Numbered from the stretch's first letter, positions 8,469-18,591 are shown. The stretch is DNA of 64,000 nucleotides from Thiomicrorhabdus sp. Milos-T2 (GCF_000702325.1 NZ_KL370892.1:1-64000); one strand, 5' to 3'. The notes: generated from the sequence alone by a model not told the origin. Numbers and translations: made by a program.

Positions 8469-9725
8469 ATGCATTTACTCGATTTAAAAAAACAATCTGC
8501 CGCTAAACTTCTAGACCTTGCTTCAAGCATGGGTTTAGACAATCTTGCGCGATTACGTAAACAAGACATTATCTTTGCCATACTAAAAGCGCACTCCAAA
8601 AAGGGTGAAGATATTTATGGTGAAGGTGTTTTAGAAATATTGCCTGATGGTTTTGGTTTCTTGCGTTCAGGAGACGGCTCTTACTTAGCTGGCCCAGATG
8701 ACCTTTATGTCTCACCTAGCCAAATCCGACGTTTCGGACTGCGTAAAGGGGATACTATTCAAGGTAAAATTCGCCCTCCAAAAGACGGTGAACGTTATTT
8801 TGCACTACTCAAAGTTGAAAAAATTAACTTTGAAGACCCTGAAATTGCGCGTAAGAAAATTGCGTTTGAAAACTTAACCCCTCTTCACGCCCAAGACCGC
8901 CTAAAAATGGAAATTGGTAACGGCAGTACAGAAGACGTTACCCCACGTATTATTGACATTGCCTCTCCATTTGGTAAAGGTCAACGTGGTTTGATTGTGG
9001 CTCCGCCAAAGTCTGGTAAAACGGTTATTCTTCAGCAAATGGCACAATCTATTGCGGAAAACTATCCTGATGCTCATCTAATTGTATTATTGATTGATGA
9101 ACGTCCAGAAGAAGTGACTGAAATGCAACGTACCGTTAAAGGTGAAGTTATTTCATCCACCTTTGATGAGCCTGCTGCCCGTCACGTTCAAGTTGCCGAA
9201 ATGGTAATTGAAAAAGCTAAACGTTTAACCGAGCATAAAACCGACGTCATTATTCTTTTAGACTCCATTACCCGTCTAGCTCGTGCTTACAACACAGTAA
9301 CACCTGCTTCAGGTAAAATTCTATCAGGTGGTGTTGATGCCAACGCATTACACCGTCCAAAACGTTTCTTTGGTGCGGCACGTAACATTGAAGAAGGTGG
9401 TTCATTAACCATTATTGCCACCGCATTGGTCGACACAGGTTCTAAAATGGATGAAGTTATCTTTGAGGAATTCAAAGGTACCGGTAACATGGAACTTCAT
9501 TTATCACGTAACATTGCTGAAAAACGCACCTTCCCTGCTATTAACCTAGTTAAATCGGGTACTCGTAAAGAAGAGCTACTGACTACGCCAGATGAGTTAC
9601 AAAATATATGGATTCTTCGTCGTTTCTTACAATCTATGAATGAAATTGAAGCGATTGAAACCCTAATTGATCAAATGAAAGTGTCAAAAACTAACGCCGC
9701 TTTATTTGACGCAATGAAAGGCTAA
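8469..9725 (+). CDS. rho: transcription termination factor Rho
   Basis: The 418-residue hexameric RNA helicase has the N-terminal Rho domain, the RNP1-like GFGFLR (61-66) in the primary RNA site, Walker A PPKSGKT (179-185), Walker [17 protein letters not shown], and the Q/R-loop region. Length is standard (E. coli 419). No clear Shine-Dalgarno precedes the ATG. The leader of about 115 bases contains the palindrome at 8328, and Rho genes are commonly controlled by attenuation in their own leader. Confidence 0.97.
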   Translation: MHLLDLKKQSAAKLLDLASSMGLDNLARLRKQDIIFAILKAHSKKGEDIYGEGVLEILPDGFGFLRSGDGSYLAGPDDLYVSPSQIRRFGLRKGDTIQGKIRPPKDGERYFALLKVEKINFEDPEIARKKIAFENLTPLHAQDRLKMEIGNGSTEDVTPRIIDIASPFGKGQRGLIVAPPKSGKTVILQQMAQSIAENYPDAHLIVLLIDERPEEVTEMQRTVKGEVISSTFDEPAARHVQVAEMVIEKAKRLTEHKTDVIILLDSITRLARAYNTVTPASGKILSGGVDANALHRPKRFFGAARNIEEGGSLTIIATALVDTGSKMDEVIFEEFKGTGNMELHLSRNIAEKRTFPAINLVKSGTRKEELLTTPDELQNIWILRRFLQSMNEIEAIETLIDQMKVSKTNAALFDAMKG

Positions 9726-9800
9726 AATCTCACCACAAATCAACGCATTATTTCGTCAACAATTAAATCACAAAAGAGTCGCAAGTTTTAAATAATAAAC

Positions 9801-9828
9801 TTGCAATTCTAATTTTTATGAATATAAT
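9801..9828 (+). promoter_or_regulatory. rpmE2 promoter with overlapping inverted repeat
   Basis: TTGCAA and TATAAT are 16 bases apart, about 40 bases upstream of the rpmE2 ATG. The -35 overlaps the right arm of an inverted repeat, GCAAGTTT...AAACTTGC (9781-9804), placed where a repressor could act. It does not look like the usual Zur box. Confidence 0.55.
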
Positions 9829-9869
9829 GCTCTTTTTTATCGAATTTTAAATATTATTGGACCGTCATC

Positions 9870-10118
9870 ATGAAAGCAGACATTCATCCAGAGTACAAAG
9901 AAGTAGTTTTCCAGGATATCTCAACTGGCGAAACTTTCATTACTCGCTCAACAATTGAAAAGACTTCTGGCGACACTATTACTCTAGACGGTAAAGACTA
10001 CCCCCTAGTACGTGTTGAAGTTTCTAGCGCATCTCACCCTTTCTACACAGGTAAACAAACACTTGTGGATACAGAAGGTCGTGTTGAGAAGTTCAAGCAG
10101 AAGTACGCTCGCCGTTAA
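9870..10118 (+). CDS. rpmE2: 50S ribosomal protein L31 type B
   Basis: The 82-residue L31 begins MKADIHPEY and contains the family core [15 protein letters not shown]. It has no cysteine at all, so it is the zinc-free type B form that in many bacteria replaces zinc-binding L31 when zinc is scarce, usually under Zur control. No second L31 is seen in the window. It has its own promoter and is followed by a strong terminator. Confidence 0.93.
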   Translation: MKADIHPEYKEVVFQDISTGETFITRSTIEKTSGDTITLDGKDYPLVRVEVSSASHPFYTGKQTLVDTEGRVEKFKQKYARR

Positions 10119-10140
10119 TCAAATCTTTTTGGTTAATCAA

Positions 10141-10179
10141 AAAAAGCGCTATTGGCCAAAAGCCTCTAGCGCTTTTTTT
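10141..10179 (+). terminator. intrinsic terminator of rpmE2
   Basis: An 11-bp stem (AAAAAGCGCTA with TAGCGCTTTTT), a loop of about 15 bases and a run of seven T. Confidence 0.85.
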
Positions 10180-10278
10180 ATATCTAAATATTTTACCCTC
10201 TCACTTTTATCATTTTCTTTTATGTTTTCTTTTATGTTTTCTTTTTTGTGAACCCCTTACAAAACCCCTTTTAAATGA

Positions 10279-10288
10279 CCAGGCCTGG
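10279..10288. repeat. CCAGGCCTGG palindrome, copy 3
   Basis: Intergenic, extended to ACCAGGCCTGGT, between the rpmE2 terminator and the nuclease-like gene. Confidence 0.85.
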
Positions 10289-10363
10289 TAAAACTCAGAA
10301 ATGTTATTTTTTTGGCTTATCAATTGCTTGGTATTTACTCTTAAAATCATTACAATCAATATC

Positions 10364-11197
10364 ATGAAATTACTTACCTTACCCATTTTTAGCCTTGCCA
10401 TTCTAATGAGCACTTTATTCTCTATAAATGCTTCTGCAGAGGACGAACAAAACTGCAAAATTGATACTAGCAAATTACTCTGGACTAAAGCCGAATATGC
10501 TCTCACAGGCGATACATTGGTTATTAACAAACAACGAGTAAGACTCATTGGTATTCATGCACCCAAAATAGCCAAAGAACAAAAATTTAATGCCTCTGGA
10601 GAACCGCTTGCAAAAGAGTCGCAAACCTTTCTAAATAAACTGCTTGCTAATAACGATCTAGAAGTGGGTGTTGAATTTGATACCACACGCCTAGACAACC
10701 GAAATAGACAGCTCGTACACCTATTTTTAAAGGATGGCACTAGTGTTCAACAAAAAATGCTAGAAAGTGGTTTTGCAGTAAACCGCACCATGTATAACAA
10801 CCTAAAACATGCCAAATGTTATTATCAGGCTGAAGAAAAAGCTCGTAAAGGTGGCTATCAATTGTGGGATTATTTAGCTAAACATCCTGAAGACCACTTT
10901 CCAGTAGTTGAGAGCTCTAAACTCACGACTCAAGATACAGGCTTTAGAATTATTAAAGGTAAAGTGGTAAAGGTAGAAAAATCGTCAACCAACTATATTA
11001 TTAATATGGACACCACGGGTATTCGTGTTCCTAAAGACTATTGGGATCAGTTTGATTACAATAAAATCAAAGCTCTTAAAGGGCAAACCATCGAAGTACG
11101 CGGTTACGCATATCTTTATAAACGTGTGATGTATATGATTATTAAAACCCCTTATGCATTCGCTCCATTAAGCCCTATTGGCGACTCTTCACCATAA
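10364..11197 (+). CDS. secreted SNase-fold protein with altered catalytic residues
   Basis: A Sec signal peptide (MKLLTLPIFS... ending ASA at about 25) precedes a staphylococcal-nuclease fold and then a second domain of about 80 residues. Aligning to nuclease motifs, Asp50 (Asp21 equivalent), Arg60 (Arg35) and Arg115 (Arg87) are kept. The GIDTPE element reads GIHAPK, so the calcium ligand Asp40 is His65 and the general base Glu43 is Lys68. The protein may therefore be a binding protein or a much weakened enzyme. The C-terminal part (KGKVVKVEKSS... to EVRGYAYLYKRVMYMII) resembles an added OB-type domain. The ATG at 10364 starts the signal peptide; a longer reading from 10301 is less likely. 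Confidence 0.75.
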   Translation: MKLLTLPIFSLAILMSTLFSINASAEDEQNCKIDTSKLLWTKAEYALTGDTLVINKQRVRLIGIHAPKIAKEQKFNASGEPLAKESQTFLNKLLANNDLEVGVEFDTTRLDNRNRQLVHLFLKDGTSVQQKMLESGFAVNRTMYNNLKHAKCYYQAEEKARKGGYQLWDYLAKHPEDHFPVVESSKLTTQDTGFRIIKGKVVKVEKSSTNYIINMDTTGIRVPKDYWDQFDYNKIKALKGQTIEVRGYAYLYKRVMYMIIKTPYAFAPLSPIGDSSP

Positions 11198-11307
11198 ACT
11201 TCAGCTTCATAACTCTTTAACTATTCAGCAGGGTAAATCCTTGCTTTAATGCCTTTTTCCGCTAAAATAACTCTCTTATTTTCGCTAGTTAAAGAAAGGG
11301 CCTTATT

Positions 11308-12372
11308 ATGGCAGAGTTACAAAACGATCGTTTTTTACGCGCACTTCTAAAAGAACCCGTTGACCGCACTCCGGTTTGGATGATGCGTCAAGCAGGTCGT
11401 TATCTGCCAGAATACCGTGCAACACGCGCCAAAGCCGGCTCTTTCATGGACCTGTGTAAAAACAAAGAATTGGCCTGTGAAGTCACTTTACAGCCCATTG
11501 AGCGTTTTCCAATCGACGCAGCCATTTTATTCTCTGACATCTTAACCATTCCTGACGCAATGGGCTTAGGGTTACGTTTTGAAACCGGTGAAGGTCCAAT
11601 ATTTGATAAACCTATCAAAACTCAAGCTGATGTAGACCGCCTATTTGTGCCTGATATGGGTTCAGATTTAGGTTACGTAATGGATGCGGTAAGCACTATC
11701 CGTAAAGACTTAAATGGTCGTGTTCCCTTAATTGGTTTTTCTGGTAGCCCATGGACATTAGCCACTTACATGATTGAAGGCGGTTCAAGCAAACAGTTTG
11801 GTAAAGTTAAAGGTATGCTTTTTGAACAGCCTAAAATGATGCACCAAATTTTAGACGTACTAGCTGACTCAGTTACCGCTTACCTAAACGCTCAAATTGA
11901 AGCCGGCGCACAAGCGGTTCAAATTTTTGATACCTGGGGCGGGATATTAACACCACGCGACTATAAAGCCTTCTCTTTAGACTATATGGCTAAAATTGTA
12001 GATGGCTTAATTAAAAAGAAAGACGGCCGAAAAGTGCCTTGTATTCTATACACCAAAGGTGGCGGTCAGTGGCTTGAAGCCATGGCAGATACTGGTGCTG
12101 ATTGTTTAGGTATTGACTGGACAATGGACATGTCAGACGCCCGCGCCCAAGTAGGTGACCGAGTCGCTTTACAAGGTAATATGGATCCAACCGTTCTATA
12201 TGCGTCACCTGAACGAGTTCGTCAAGAAGTAAAAAGTGTTTTAGATAGCTACGGTAAAGGTGAAGGTCATATCTTTAACCTAGGCCATGGTATTCACCCT
12301 GGAATTGATCCTGAAAACGTGGATGCCTTTATCAATGCGGTTGTAGATTACAGCCCTGAGTATCACAAGTAG
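11308..12372 (+). CDS. hemE: uroporphyrinogen decarboxylase
   Basis: The 354-residue enzyme has the N-terminal signature [12 protein letters not shown] (26-37), with the conserved Arg residues that bind tetrapyrrole carboxylates, and the [17 protein letters not shown] motif. It converts uroporphyrinogen III to coproporphyrinogen III in the cytoplasm. Length matches the family. AAAGGGCC precedes the ATG. It stands alone and converges on the EAL-HDOD gene across a bidirectional terminator. Confidence 0.97.
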   Translation: MAELQNDRFLRALLKEPVDRTPVWMMRQAGRYLPEYRATRAKAGSFMDLCKNKELACEVTLQPIERFPIDAAILFSDILTIPDAMGLGLRFETGEGPIFDKPIKTQADVDRLFVPDMGSDLGYVMDAVSTIRKDLNGRVPLIGFSGSPWTLATYMIEGGSSKQFGKVKGMLFEQPKMMHQILDVLADSVTAYLNAQIEAGAQAVQIFDTWGGILTPRDYKAFSLDYMAKIVDGLIKKKDGRKVPCILYTKGGGQWLEAMADTGADCLGIDWTMDMSDARAQVGDRVALQGNMDPTVLYASPERVRQEVKSVLDSYGKGEGHIFNLGHGIHPGIDPENVDAFINAVVDYSPEYHK

Positions 12373-12403
12373 TCGTTTCAAAAAAACAATTCGCATTGTT
12401 AAA

Positions 12404-12440
12404 GACACTAAAAAACCCGCAATGCGGGTTTTTTAGTGTC
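12404..12440. terminator. bidirectional intrinsic terminator
   Basis: A near-perfect palindrome: GACACTAAAAAACCCGC, AAT loop, GCGGGTTTTTTAGTGTC. It has A and T tracts on both sides and so can end both hemE and the converging gene at 12464. Confidence 0.88.
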
Positions 12441-12463
12441 GAGTGTTTAAACCGCTAATCAAG

Positions 12464-13687
12464 CTAACCTAGATCAATTGTCTCAGCAAACTGCATAGCT
12501 TCTAAATATAATCCCGATAATTCAGTTGCACTTATATTTGCTGGTAATTCAAAGTCTGTTTTACCTTGCTCCATCGCTTTAACCGCGGCAAGCACAATAC
12601 CCAAATCCCCCTCTTGCTTTAACAGGGCCAAATAGATCGCATCATCTAAGCCTAATTTTTCTAATAAAACCGATAACTCCGTATCCATGACCGCATCTAA
12701 ACAAGAAAACAGGCCTACGGTAAAATAACTGTCTTTAGAGAAGTGTCCCAACTTACCGCCAACTAATTCACAAAATTTCGCTCGGGTTAACGCCGTGTTA
12801 AATAACTCAGTTGGCTTATCATCCACCCCCGATAAAACCAGCATACTTGCCCAGCTTTTCAGACGATTTAAGCCAAAACGTAATACCGCATCATGAATCG
12901 AAGATATTTGCACACCAGAGCCATTTGTCTCCGCGACAAATTTAAGTAATTTTTGACTTAAAGAAACATCTTTACCAATAATGTCTGACAACTGATGCAT
13001 ATCAATATCAGGATTATAGACATTGGCTAATAATTCCAGCATCGTCAATTTATTATTGGGTAAACGTTTACCTTGAATAATCTTCGGTTTAGCAAAAAAG
13101 TAACCTTGAAAATAATCAAACCCTAACTTAAGACAAAACTCAAACTGCTCACGGGTTTCCACTTTTTCAGCCAGTAACTTAATACCTTTGGCTTTTAAGC
13201 GTTTTGAATGCTCTATTAACTGTTTGGGACCGACTTCTAGAATTTCGACCTTGATAATATCGGCAAACTCTTCAAGCGGCATTAATTTAGGATTAAAAAT
13301 GTAGTCATCTAAGGCAATCGTGAAGCCCATCTCTTTTAACTTAGCTAAAGAACTAATCAACTTAGGGGTCACTTTGACATCTTCTAAGACTTCAATAACG
13401 ATCGATCTGCGCGGAAAAAATGGTTGATACTCTCTTAACAACAAACCTTCGGTAAAGTTAATAAAACCTCGGTGCTCACCTAAAACTTCGGTCAGTCCCA
13501 TCTCTCCAAAAACATTCATCATGACTTGAGCAGAAGCGGCATCGCCACCAATAATCATGGCGTGATTATCTTGAGTATTCCCTCTAAAAAGCAGTTCATA
13601 AGCCATCACTTCCATATTTTGATTAAAAATAGGTTGACGACCAACAAAAATATCAACAAAATCACTTTTTTCAGCAGAAGTACTCAT
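12464..13687 (-). CDS. EAL-like and HDOD domain signalling protein
   Basis: The 407-residue protein belongs to the YuxH/CdgJ-type family: a modified EAL domain (about 10-200) followed by HDOD (about 205-400). The family opening IFVGRQPIFNQ is present. The EAL motif reads ELL, and DDFG is replaced by DDYIF, though the late KVET and IIKVE elements remain. Such proteins usually do not hydrolyse c-di-GMP and act as binding or scaffold proteins in motility or stress control. The gene is last in a minus-strand run after mutY and yggX but has a 96-base gap before it. Confidence 0.85.
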   Translation of the reverse strand: MSTSAEKSDFVDIFVGRQPIFNQNMEVMAYELLFRGNTQDNHAMIIGGDAASAQVMMNVFGEMGLTEVLGEHRGFINFTEGLLLREYQPFFPRRSIVIEVLEDVKVTPKLISSLAKLKEMGFTIALDDYIFNPKLMPLEEFADIIKVEILEVGPKQLIEHSKRLKAKGIKLLAEKVETREQFEFCLKLGFDYFQGYFFAKPKIIQGKRLPNNKLTMLELLANVYNPDIDMHQLSDIIGKDVSLSQKLLKFVAETNGSGVQISSIHDAVLRFGLNRLKSWASMLVLSGVDDKPTELFNTALTRAKFCELVGGKLGHFSKDSYFTVGLFSCLDAVMDTELSVLLEKLGLDDAIYLALLKQEGDLGIVLAAVKAMEQGKTDFELPANISATELSGLYLEAMQFAETIDLG

Positions 13688-13783
13688 TTAACACCTTTTC
13701 ATATTTTTTCGTAACTTTTCATAACTTTTCAGTTTGCCTTGTGACCAACTAAAGTTTTGATACCTTAAAACTAAGGGGGATGA

Positions 13784-14053
13784 TTAAATAGATTTAAACT
13801 CTTCAGGCATATCAATATCTTGATCATCAAATAGAAACTTCTGCATTTCTTCTAATAAAAAAGTACGTGCTTTGGGATCTAAACTAGATAAACGGTACTC
13901 ATTAATCAAAACCGTTTGCTGGGCTAGCCACTGCTTCCATCCCTCTTTAGACACATGGTCAAAAACCTTTTGTCCTAATTCACCCGGAAATGGTAAAAAA
14001 TCTAAACCTTCTAATTTTTCACCCATTTTCACGCAATCAACCATTCTACTCAT
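13784..14053 (-). CDS. yggX: Fe(2+)-trafficking / oxidative damage protection protein YggX
   Basis: The 89-residue protein matches YggX throughout: the N-terminal DCVKMGEKLEGLDFLPFPGELG with the conserved Cys7, and LINEYRL-LDPKAR in the second half. In enterics it protects Fe-S clusters against oxidants and is in the SoxRS regulon. It lies 70 bases after mutY on the same strand, the conserved mutY-yggX order, which pairs an Fe-S repair enzyme with a cluster-protecting protein. Confidence 0.94.
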   Translation of the reverse strand: MSRMVDCVKMGEKLEGLDFLPFPGELGQKVFDHVSKEGWKQWLAQQTVLINEYRLSSLDPKARTFLLEEMQKFLFDDQDIDMPEEFKSI

Positions 14054-14123
14054 TTTGCTCTCCGTAACCCGTTTGTGACTTGTGTTTTAAACACATAAAC
14101 TCTTGAAAAAATTCTATTATATT

Positions 14124-15260
14124 TTAACTCTTCTCAAGGCTCTCTAACAGTTTTGTCACTGGAGCTGGTACACCCACTTTTCCAGTTTTTATTGCTGCTA
14201 GAGAATACCAGGCCTCAACAGAAGCCTTTTCAGAAGCCTTTTCAGAATCCAGGGCATACGCAGCCCTATTTTCATTTAGTTTTAAAGAAACATCTTGTTT
14301 AAAAAAGACAGGATGAATATCTAAATGATAGTGTGAAAACGTATGCCTTAATACTTTCCATTCTATCAAACTATTCTGCTCACTGCTTTGGGTTTGGGCT
14401 TTGAATTTTAATAAGTTTTTTTGTGCTAAAAAATCTAAGCAGGCCTGGTAACTTTCAAATTCTGGAAAACTCCATAACCCCCCCCAAATCCCTTTTTGGG
14501 GACGTTGTTCTAAGCAAATTTCTCCCTGACTATTTTGATTAATCAATAACCAGGCCTGCTTAGTGGGCTTATCTTTTTTGGGCTTTTTAAATGGATAAAC
14601 ACTAACTTGATTTGCTTTAAAAGCGCCACATCCAGATTTTACCGGACATTGCTCACAATTAGGTTTACTGCGTTTACAAACAGTTGCTCCTAAATCCATA
14701 ATAGCTTGAGTGTAGTCATTAAAGCGTTGTTGAGGGGTCAGTTCTTCAGCCAATAGCCACATTTTATTTTCTATGATTTTCTCACCGGGCCAACCCTCAA
14801 TAGCAAAATAGCGGCTTAAGACTCTTTTTACATTTCCATCTAAAATGGCAAACCGTTGTTGTAATGAAATAGCCAGAATCGCCCCCGCAGTTGAGCGACC
14901 AATCCCGGGAAGAGCCAAAATTTCTTCAAACTCGCCTGGGAAAACTCCCGCATGATTTTCCATTATTAACTGTGCAGCTTTGTGTAAGTTGCGACCACGT
15001 GCGTAATAACCGAGTCCTGCCCAATGAGATAACACTTCTTCTTGAGAAGCTCTCGCTAAATCACTTAGCGCTGGAAAACTCTGCATAAATTTTTCATAAA
15101 AAGGAATCACCGTTTTGACTTGAGTTTGCTGCAACATAATTTCTGAAACCCAAACTCTATAGGGGTTAATATTCTGCTGCCAAGGCAGGTCATGCCGACC
15201 AAACGTATCAAACCAACTTAAGAGTTGTTGAGAAAATGGATTTGTTTGCTTTTCAAGCAT
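14124..15260 (-). CDS. mutY: A/G-specific adenine glycosylase
   Basis: The 378-residue enzyme removes adenine opposite 8-oxoguanine. It shows Glu40 in SEIMLQQTQV, the helix-hairpin-helix LPGIGRSTAGAI (118-129), catalytic Asp141 in DGNVKR, and the Fe-S loop Cys195-x6-Cys202-x2-Cys205-x5-Cys211. The C-terminal part (from about 225) is the NUDIX-like domain that recognises 8-oxoG. Two palindrome-type inserts (14440 and 14550) fall in this less constrained domain, one of them encoding Gln-Ala-Trp. Confidence 0.95.
   Translation of the reverse strand: MLEKQTNPFSQQLLSWFDTFGRHDLPWQQNINPYRVWVSEIMLQQTQVKTVIPFYEKFMQSFPALSDLARASQEEVLSHWAGLGYYARGRNLHKAAQLIMENHAGVFPGEFEEILALPGIGRSTAGAILAISLQQRFAILDGNVKRVLSRYFAIEGWPGEKIIENKMWLLAEELTPQQRFNDYTQAIMDLGATVCKRSKPNCEQCPVKSGCGAFKANQVSVYPFKKPKKDKPTKQAWLLINQNSQGEICLEQRPQKGIWGGLWSFPEFESYQACLDFLAQKNLLKFKAQTQSSEQNSLIEWKVLRHTFSHYHLDIHPVFFKQDVSLKLNENRAAYALDSEKASEKASVEAWYSLAAIKTGKVGVPAPVTKLLESLEKS
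14440..14448. repeat. CAGGCCTGG, variant of the palindrome
   Basis: Nine of ten bases, inside the C-terminal domain of mutY. A second variant, CCAGGCCTG, lies at 14550-14558 in the same domain. Confidence 0.6.
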
Positions 15261-15437
15261 GAAGAATACCTATAAGAGAACTTTACGAAGAGCCTATGAT
15301 GACCCTGTGACGAGCCGATAAAATCAGACTAATGTTAACTTTTTTACTTTTAGAGACTCTCGCTTAAAGGTCTCATTTAATAATTTACGCTATACTATAC
15401 GCATTCAAAATTAACACAACCCACACTAGAATAGATT

Positions 15438-16160
15438 ATGACTGATACCCACAATTCAACCCAAGAAAAAGAAAACTCCTCAACCAATATTACTCGCCGC
15501 ATTAAAAGCTTTGTACTTCGCCAAGGCCGTTTATCAAAGGCGCAACAAAATGCCATTGATACACAATGGCCTAAGTTTGGTTTAACCCTCAAAGATGAGT
15601 TACTTGACCTTACTGAACTTTTTGGCCGCGATGCCCCAACCATATTAGAAATTGGTTTTGGAATGGGTAAAAGCTTAGCTGAAATGGCTGAAGCAAATCC
15701 ACAACAAAACTACATTGGCATTGAGGTTCACCGTCCAGGTATCGGCGCATTACTTAAGCTGGTTGAAGAGAAAGGCTTAACCAATATTCGTGTTTATAAC
15801 GATGATGCGATTGAAGTGCTTGAAAAATGCATTCCTAAAAATGCCTTGGCAGGGGTTTATCTTTTCTTTCCAGATCCTTGGCATAAAAAGCGTCACAACA
15901 AACGACGTATTGTACAGCCGCATTTTGTAGAAACCATTGCGACTCATCTAAAACCTGGTGGGCAATTTCACATGGCAACAGACTGGGAAGATTATGCGAT
16001 TCATATGATGGAAGTCATGAATAACGCACCAAACTACAATAATATTAGTGGTGAGGGTCAGTACACTCCCCGCCCAGAATATCGCCCGTTAACTAAGTTT
16101 GAAGCACGCGGTCATAAATTAGGGCACGGTGTTTGGGATTTAATATTTGAACGTGTTTAA
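15438..16160 (+). CDS. trmB: tRNA (guanine46-N7)-methyltransferase
   Basis: The 240-residue enzyme has the SAM-binding motif EIGFGMG (71-77) and the family motif [15 protein letters not shown] with the catalytic Asp. It makes m7G46 in tRNA variable loops. The first 30 residues are polar and variable, as is usual. It is divergent from mutY across 177 bases and converges on the AsmA gene. Confidence 0.96.
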   Translation: MTDTHNSTQEKENSSTNITRRIKSFVLRQGRLSKAQQNAIDTQWPKFGLTLKDELLDLTELFGRDAPTILEIGFGMGKSLAEMAEANPQQNYIGIEVHRPGIGALLKLVEEKGLTNIRVYNDDAIEVLEKCIPKNALAGVYLFFPDPWHKKRHNKRRIVQPHFVETIATHLKPGGQFHMATDWEDYAIHMMEVMNNAPNYNNISGEGQYTPRPEYRPLTKFEARGHKLGHGVWDLIFERV

Positions 16161-16206
16161 TATTTGAACGGATTTAAGGTTTTAGGCATAAGGTTTAATG
16201 AACCAA

Positions 16207-16216
16207 CCAGGCCTGG
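16207..16216. repeat. CCAGGCCTGG palindrome, copy 4
   Basis: Intergenic, extended to AACCAGGCCTGGTT, between the converging trmB and asmA-type genes. Confidence 0.85.
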
Positions 16217-16238
16217 TTATCGCCACAAAATGCAGTGA

Positions 16239-18521
16239 TTATGGCAATAAACTCTTTAATGATTTTAAACTCGGTGAATTTTGAACAAGCTTTGGGTTTA
16301 ATGCCTCACTATCAATTGCCCAAACAGGCTGGCTCAATTTGCCTGATAACGTTAACGGCAAAGATACCCCTCTTAAATCAGCCTGTACGGTTTTGGCGTG
16401 AGAGATATTAAGTAAAACATCACCAATCAAGTCTTGAGTGGTTAAATCTATCTTTGCGGTACCCGTTGCATTAAAGTATTTGCTTTTAGCTAACATTCTT
16501 TTAGGGCTAAAAACGCCTTGGTTAAAATAGCCATCTAACTTTATAAATTCAAATTCGGTTGAGCGGTTTATATCTTGATTTAACGCTAAAGTACCCGATA
16601 ATATTTCATTAATGTCCAGGCCTGGTAACTTCAACTGCTCCAACTCAGCATTCATTGAACCCTTTAAATGAGCTAACCATTCCTTGAAATCTTTACCAAT
16701 GGTAGCTAACCTAAAATGACTATTTAACATACCCATCTTTGTGGCTAGAAATTCACTTTGGTTAACCTCGCTAGAGCTTAATACACTAGCCAAAGCCAAA
16801 TCTTTAACTTGCCCTTTCCAAAACAATTCAGCATTAGGCTTGCTGATATCTGCCATTAATTTAGATTCAACACGCCCTTGCTTAAACTTGATATCAAGAG
16901 GTGCAACTTGCCACTTTCCCAAATTGGCATTCAATGCCAAGTTCACCTCCTTCATAAAAACCTGGTCAACCGTTAAATCTTCAAACGTTAAACTCCCAGA
17001 GGCATTCAAATTTTGCAGAAAAGACAATGGAATTGGATAATATTGTTGGGTTAAGACATCATCGGTTAAAACATCATCGCTTAAAACCTCAGCGTCAGAC
17101 ATATTACCCGTCATGCTACCAGGCCTGTTAGATTCATTAATTGGCAACCTAGCTTGTGCTAAATAATCATTGGTATTGAGTTGTTTAATCTTTAAATCTA
17201 ACTCAGCTTCTTGGTTGTTTACAGGCCAAAAAATGCGGCCTAAAACCTCAGTTTTATCCAACTTAGCGTCTAACTTTTCTATATTTAAAACCTGCCCATT
17301 CCAACGCCAATTAAACTTACCTGACGCCTCAGTTAATGCACTTTTTTTAACCATTTTAGGTGCTGGCAGGCCTAAATGATTTATCCATTTTTTAAGATTA
17401 ATTTTATCCGCTTCAAACACGCCTTCATAAACCGGATTAGCACCAAAACCACCTTCAAAACTCATTAATACTAGGGCATCTAAGCCTTCTAGTTTTGCCT
17501 GGTTTACAAAGATTTTTTGATGAGCAAAATCTACCATAAAATTTTCACCTGAAGTCGTTAAACGAATATCAGGCTTATTCAACTTTTTAGGTAAACTCAA
17601 TCTAAAGACCCCATGCCAATTAGCCAAATGAAGCTGAGTGTAATGATGGCTTAGCAATAAGTTACTGTTTAATTGAAAATCAAACGTTCGTGGCGATTGA
17701 CTGTGCTTATAAACAAAATCACTCGTCATTTTAAATGGCTTATTGGGAACAACATCAAACGCCAATAAATTCGCTTGGGAGAGTGTGACCGTAAAGTCTT
17801 GCTCAACATTGCTGTAGTTAATCTCAGCATTTTTAACAACCAAACTCTCTAACTTCCAATTCTCAGCAACCTGACCTAATGAAACCGGCCTTTCAATTTC
17901 AGTGTTATTTGATTCATGTTCTGCCGTGCTTTTTAGCGACTCTTGCTCTGGATCGGAAACTGAAGTTAATACGGGGTTGTTCTCACTATTTAAAACCACC
18001 TTAGTTAACCCAGAATTATCATCTTTTAAAAGTCCCATTTGTGCCAATACCTTTTGAGGCTTTAGCCCTTGTCGATCCATTTTTTTAATCAATGGCTCCG
18101 CAAATCCTAAAAGTGGAATATTGCTCCAGTTGTTTTGATTAGACTGTTTAATAAAATTAAATTTGGGTTCAATTAATTCTAAACTAGTGACTTTAAGCGT
18201 TTTGCTCAAAAATAGACTTTTTAAAGAAAGTTCAATTTCTGCCTCTTTCATGGTCATCAGGTTTGCTTCTTTAAAAGCAGATGGATTTTTTAATGTCATC
18301 TTTCCCAAGTGAAATTTAAAAGGTAAAACAGAAACTTCGACTTCGCCTTCAATTTTAAAGTCTCGATTCGTTAACGCTTTAACTTCTTGCTCTATTTGCG
18401 GCTTGTACTGATTAAAATCAATTAAGCTTACCGCTCCTGCAAAGGCTAAGAATATTAGAATAGGAATAATCGCCAGCACTAAAGCGGCACGTTTGCTCCA
18501 TTTTATTGTTGTTTTGGTCAC
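16239..18521 (-). CDS. AsmA family protein
   Basis: The 760-residue protein has one N-terminal membrane anchor (about 13-33) and then the AsmA opening LIDFNQYKPQIEQEVKALTNRDFKIEGEV, with a long beta-rich periplasmic body ending in the AsmA C-terminal region (ATGTAKIDLTTQDLIGDVLL). AsmA-like proteins are bridge-type proteins that help phospholipid movement and outer-membrane assembly. Short low-complexity repeats (VLSDDVLTDDVLTQQ, about 485-500) look like local slippage. Three palindrome copies or variants (16616, 17119 and a weaker one at 17366) lie inside. Confidence 0.88.
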   Translation of the reverse strand: MTKTTIKWSKRAALVLAIIPILIFLAFAGAVSLIDFNQYKPQIEQEVKALTNRDFKIEGEVEVSVLPFKFHLGKMTLKNPSAFKEANLMTMKEAEIELSLKSLFLSKTLKVTSLELIEPKFNFIKQSNQNNWSNIPLLGFAEPLIKKMDRQGLKPQKVLAQMGLLKDDNSGLTKVVLNSENNPVLTSVSDPEQESLKSTAEHESNNTEIERPVSLGQVAENWKLESLVVKNAEINYSNVEQDFTVTLSQANLLAFDVVPNKPFKMTSDFVYKHSQSPRTFDFQLNSNLLLSHHYTQLHLANWHGVFRLSLPKKLNKPDIRLTTSGENFMVDFAHQKIFVNQAKLEGLDALVLMSFEGGFGANPVYEGVFEADKINLKKWINHLGLPAPKMVKKSALTEASGKFNWRWNGQVLNIEKLDAKLDKTEVLGRIFWPVNNQEAELDLKIKQLNTNDYLAQARLPINESNRPGSMTGNMSDAEVLSDDVLTDDVLTQQYYPIPLSFLQNLNASGSLTFEDLTVDQVFMKEVNLALNANLGKWQVAPLDIKFKQGRVESKLMADISKPNAELFWKGQVKDLALASVLSSSEVNQSEFLATKMGMLNSHFRLATIGKDFKEWLAHLKGSMNAELEQLKLPGLDINEILSGTLALNQDINRSTEFEFIKLDGYFNQGVFSPKRMLAKSKYFNATGTAKIDLTTQDLIGDVLLNISHAKTVQADLRGVSLPLTLSGKLSQPVWAIDSEALNPKLVQNSPSLKSLKSLLP
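16616..16625. repeat. CCAGGCCTGG palindrome, copy 5
   Basis: Coding copy inside the AsmA gene, read there as Pro-Gly-Leu. A nine-base variant lies at 17119. Confidence 0.85.
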
Positions 18522-18591
18522 GCTAAATTTCTCTTAATTGTGTGTATATTTTGATTAAAGTTTTGACTGCACATTTGACTATAGATTAATT

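Noticed and set aside
12464-13687. EAL-HDOD protein as an active c-di-GMP phosphodiesterase
   Set aside because: The EAL and DDFG positions are altered as in the non-catalytic YuxH-type family.
16207-16216. Palindrome copies as transcription terminators
   Set aside because: They have no loop or T tract, and many copies lie inside genes.
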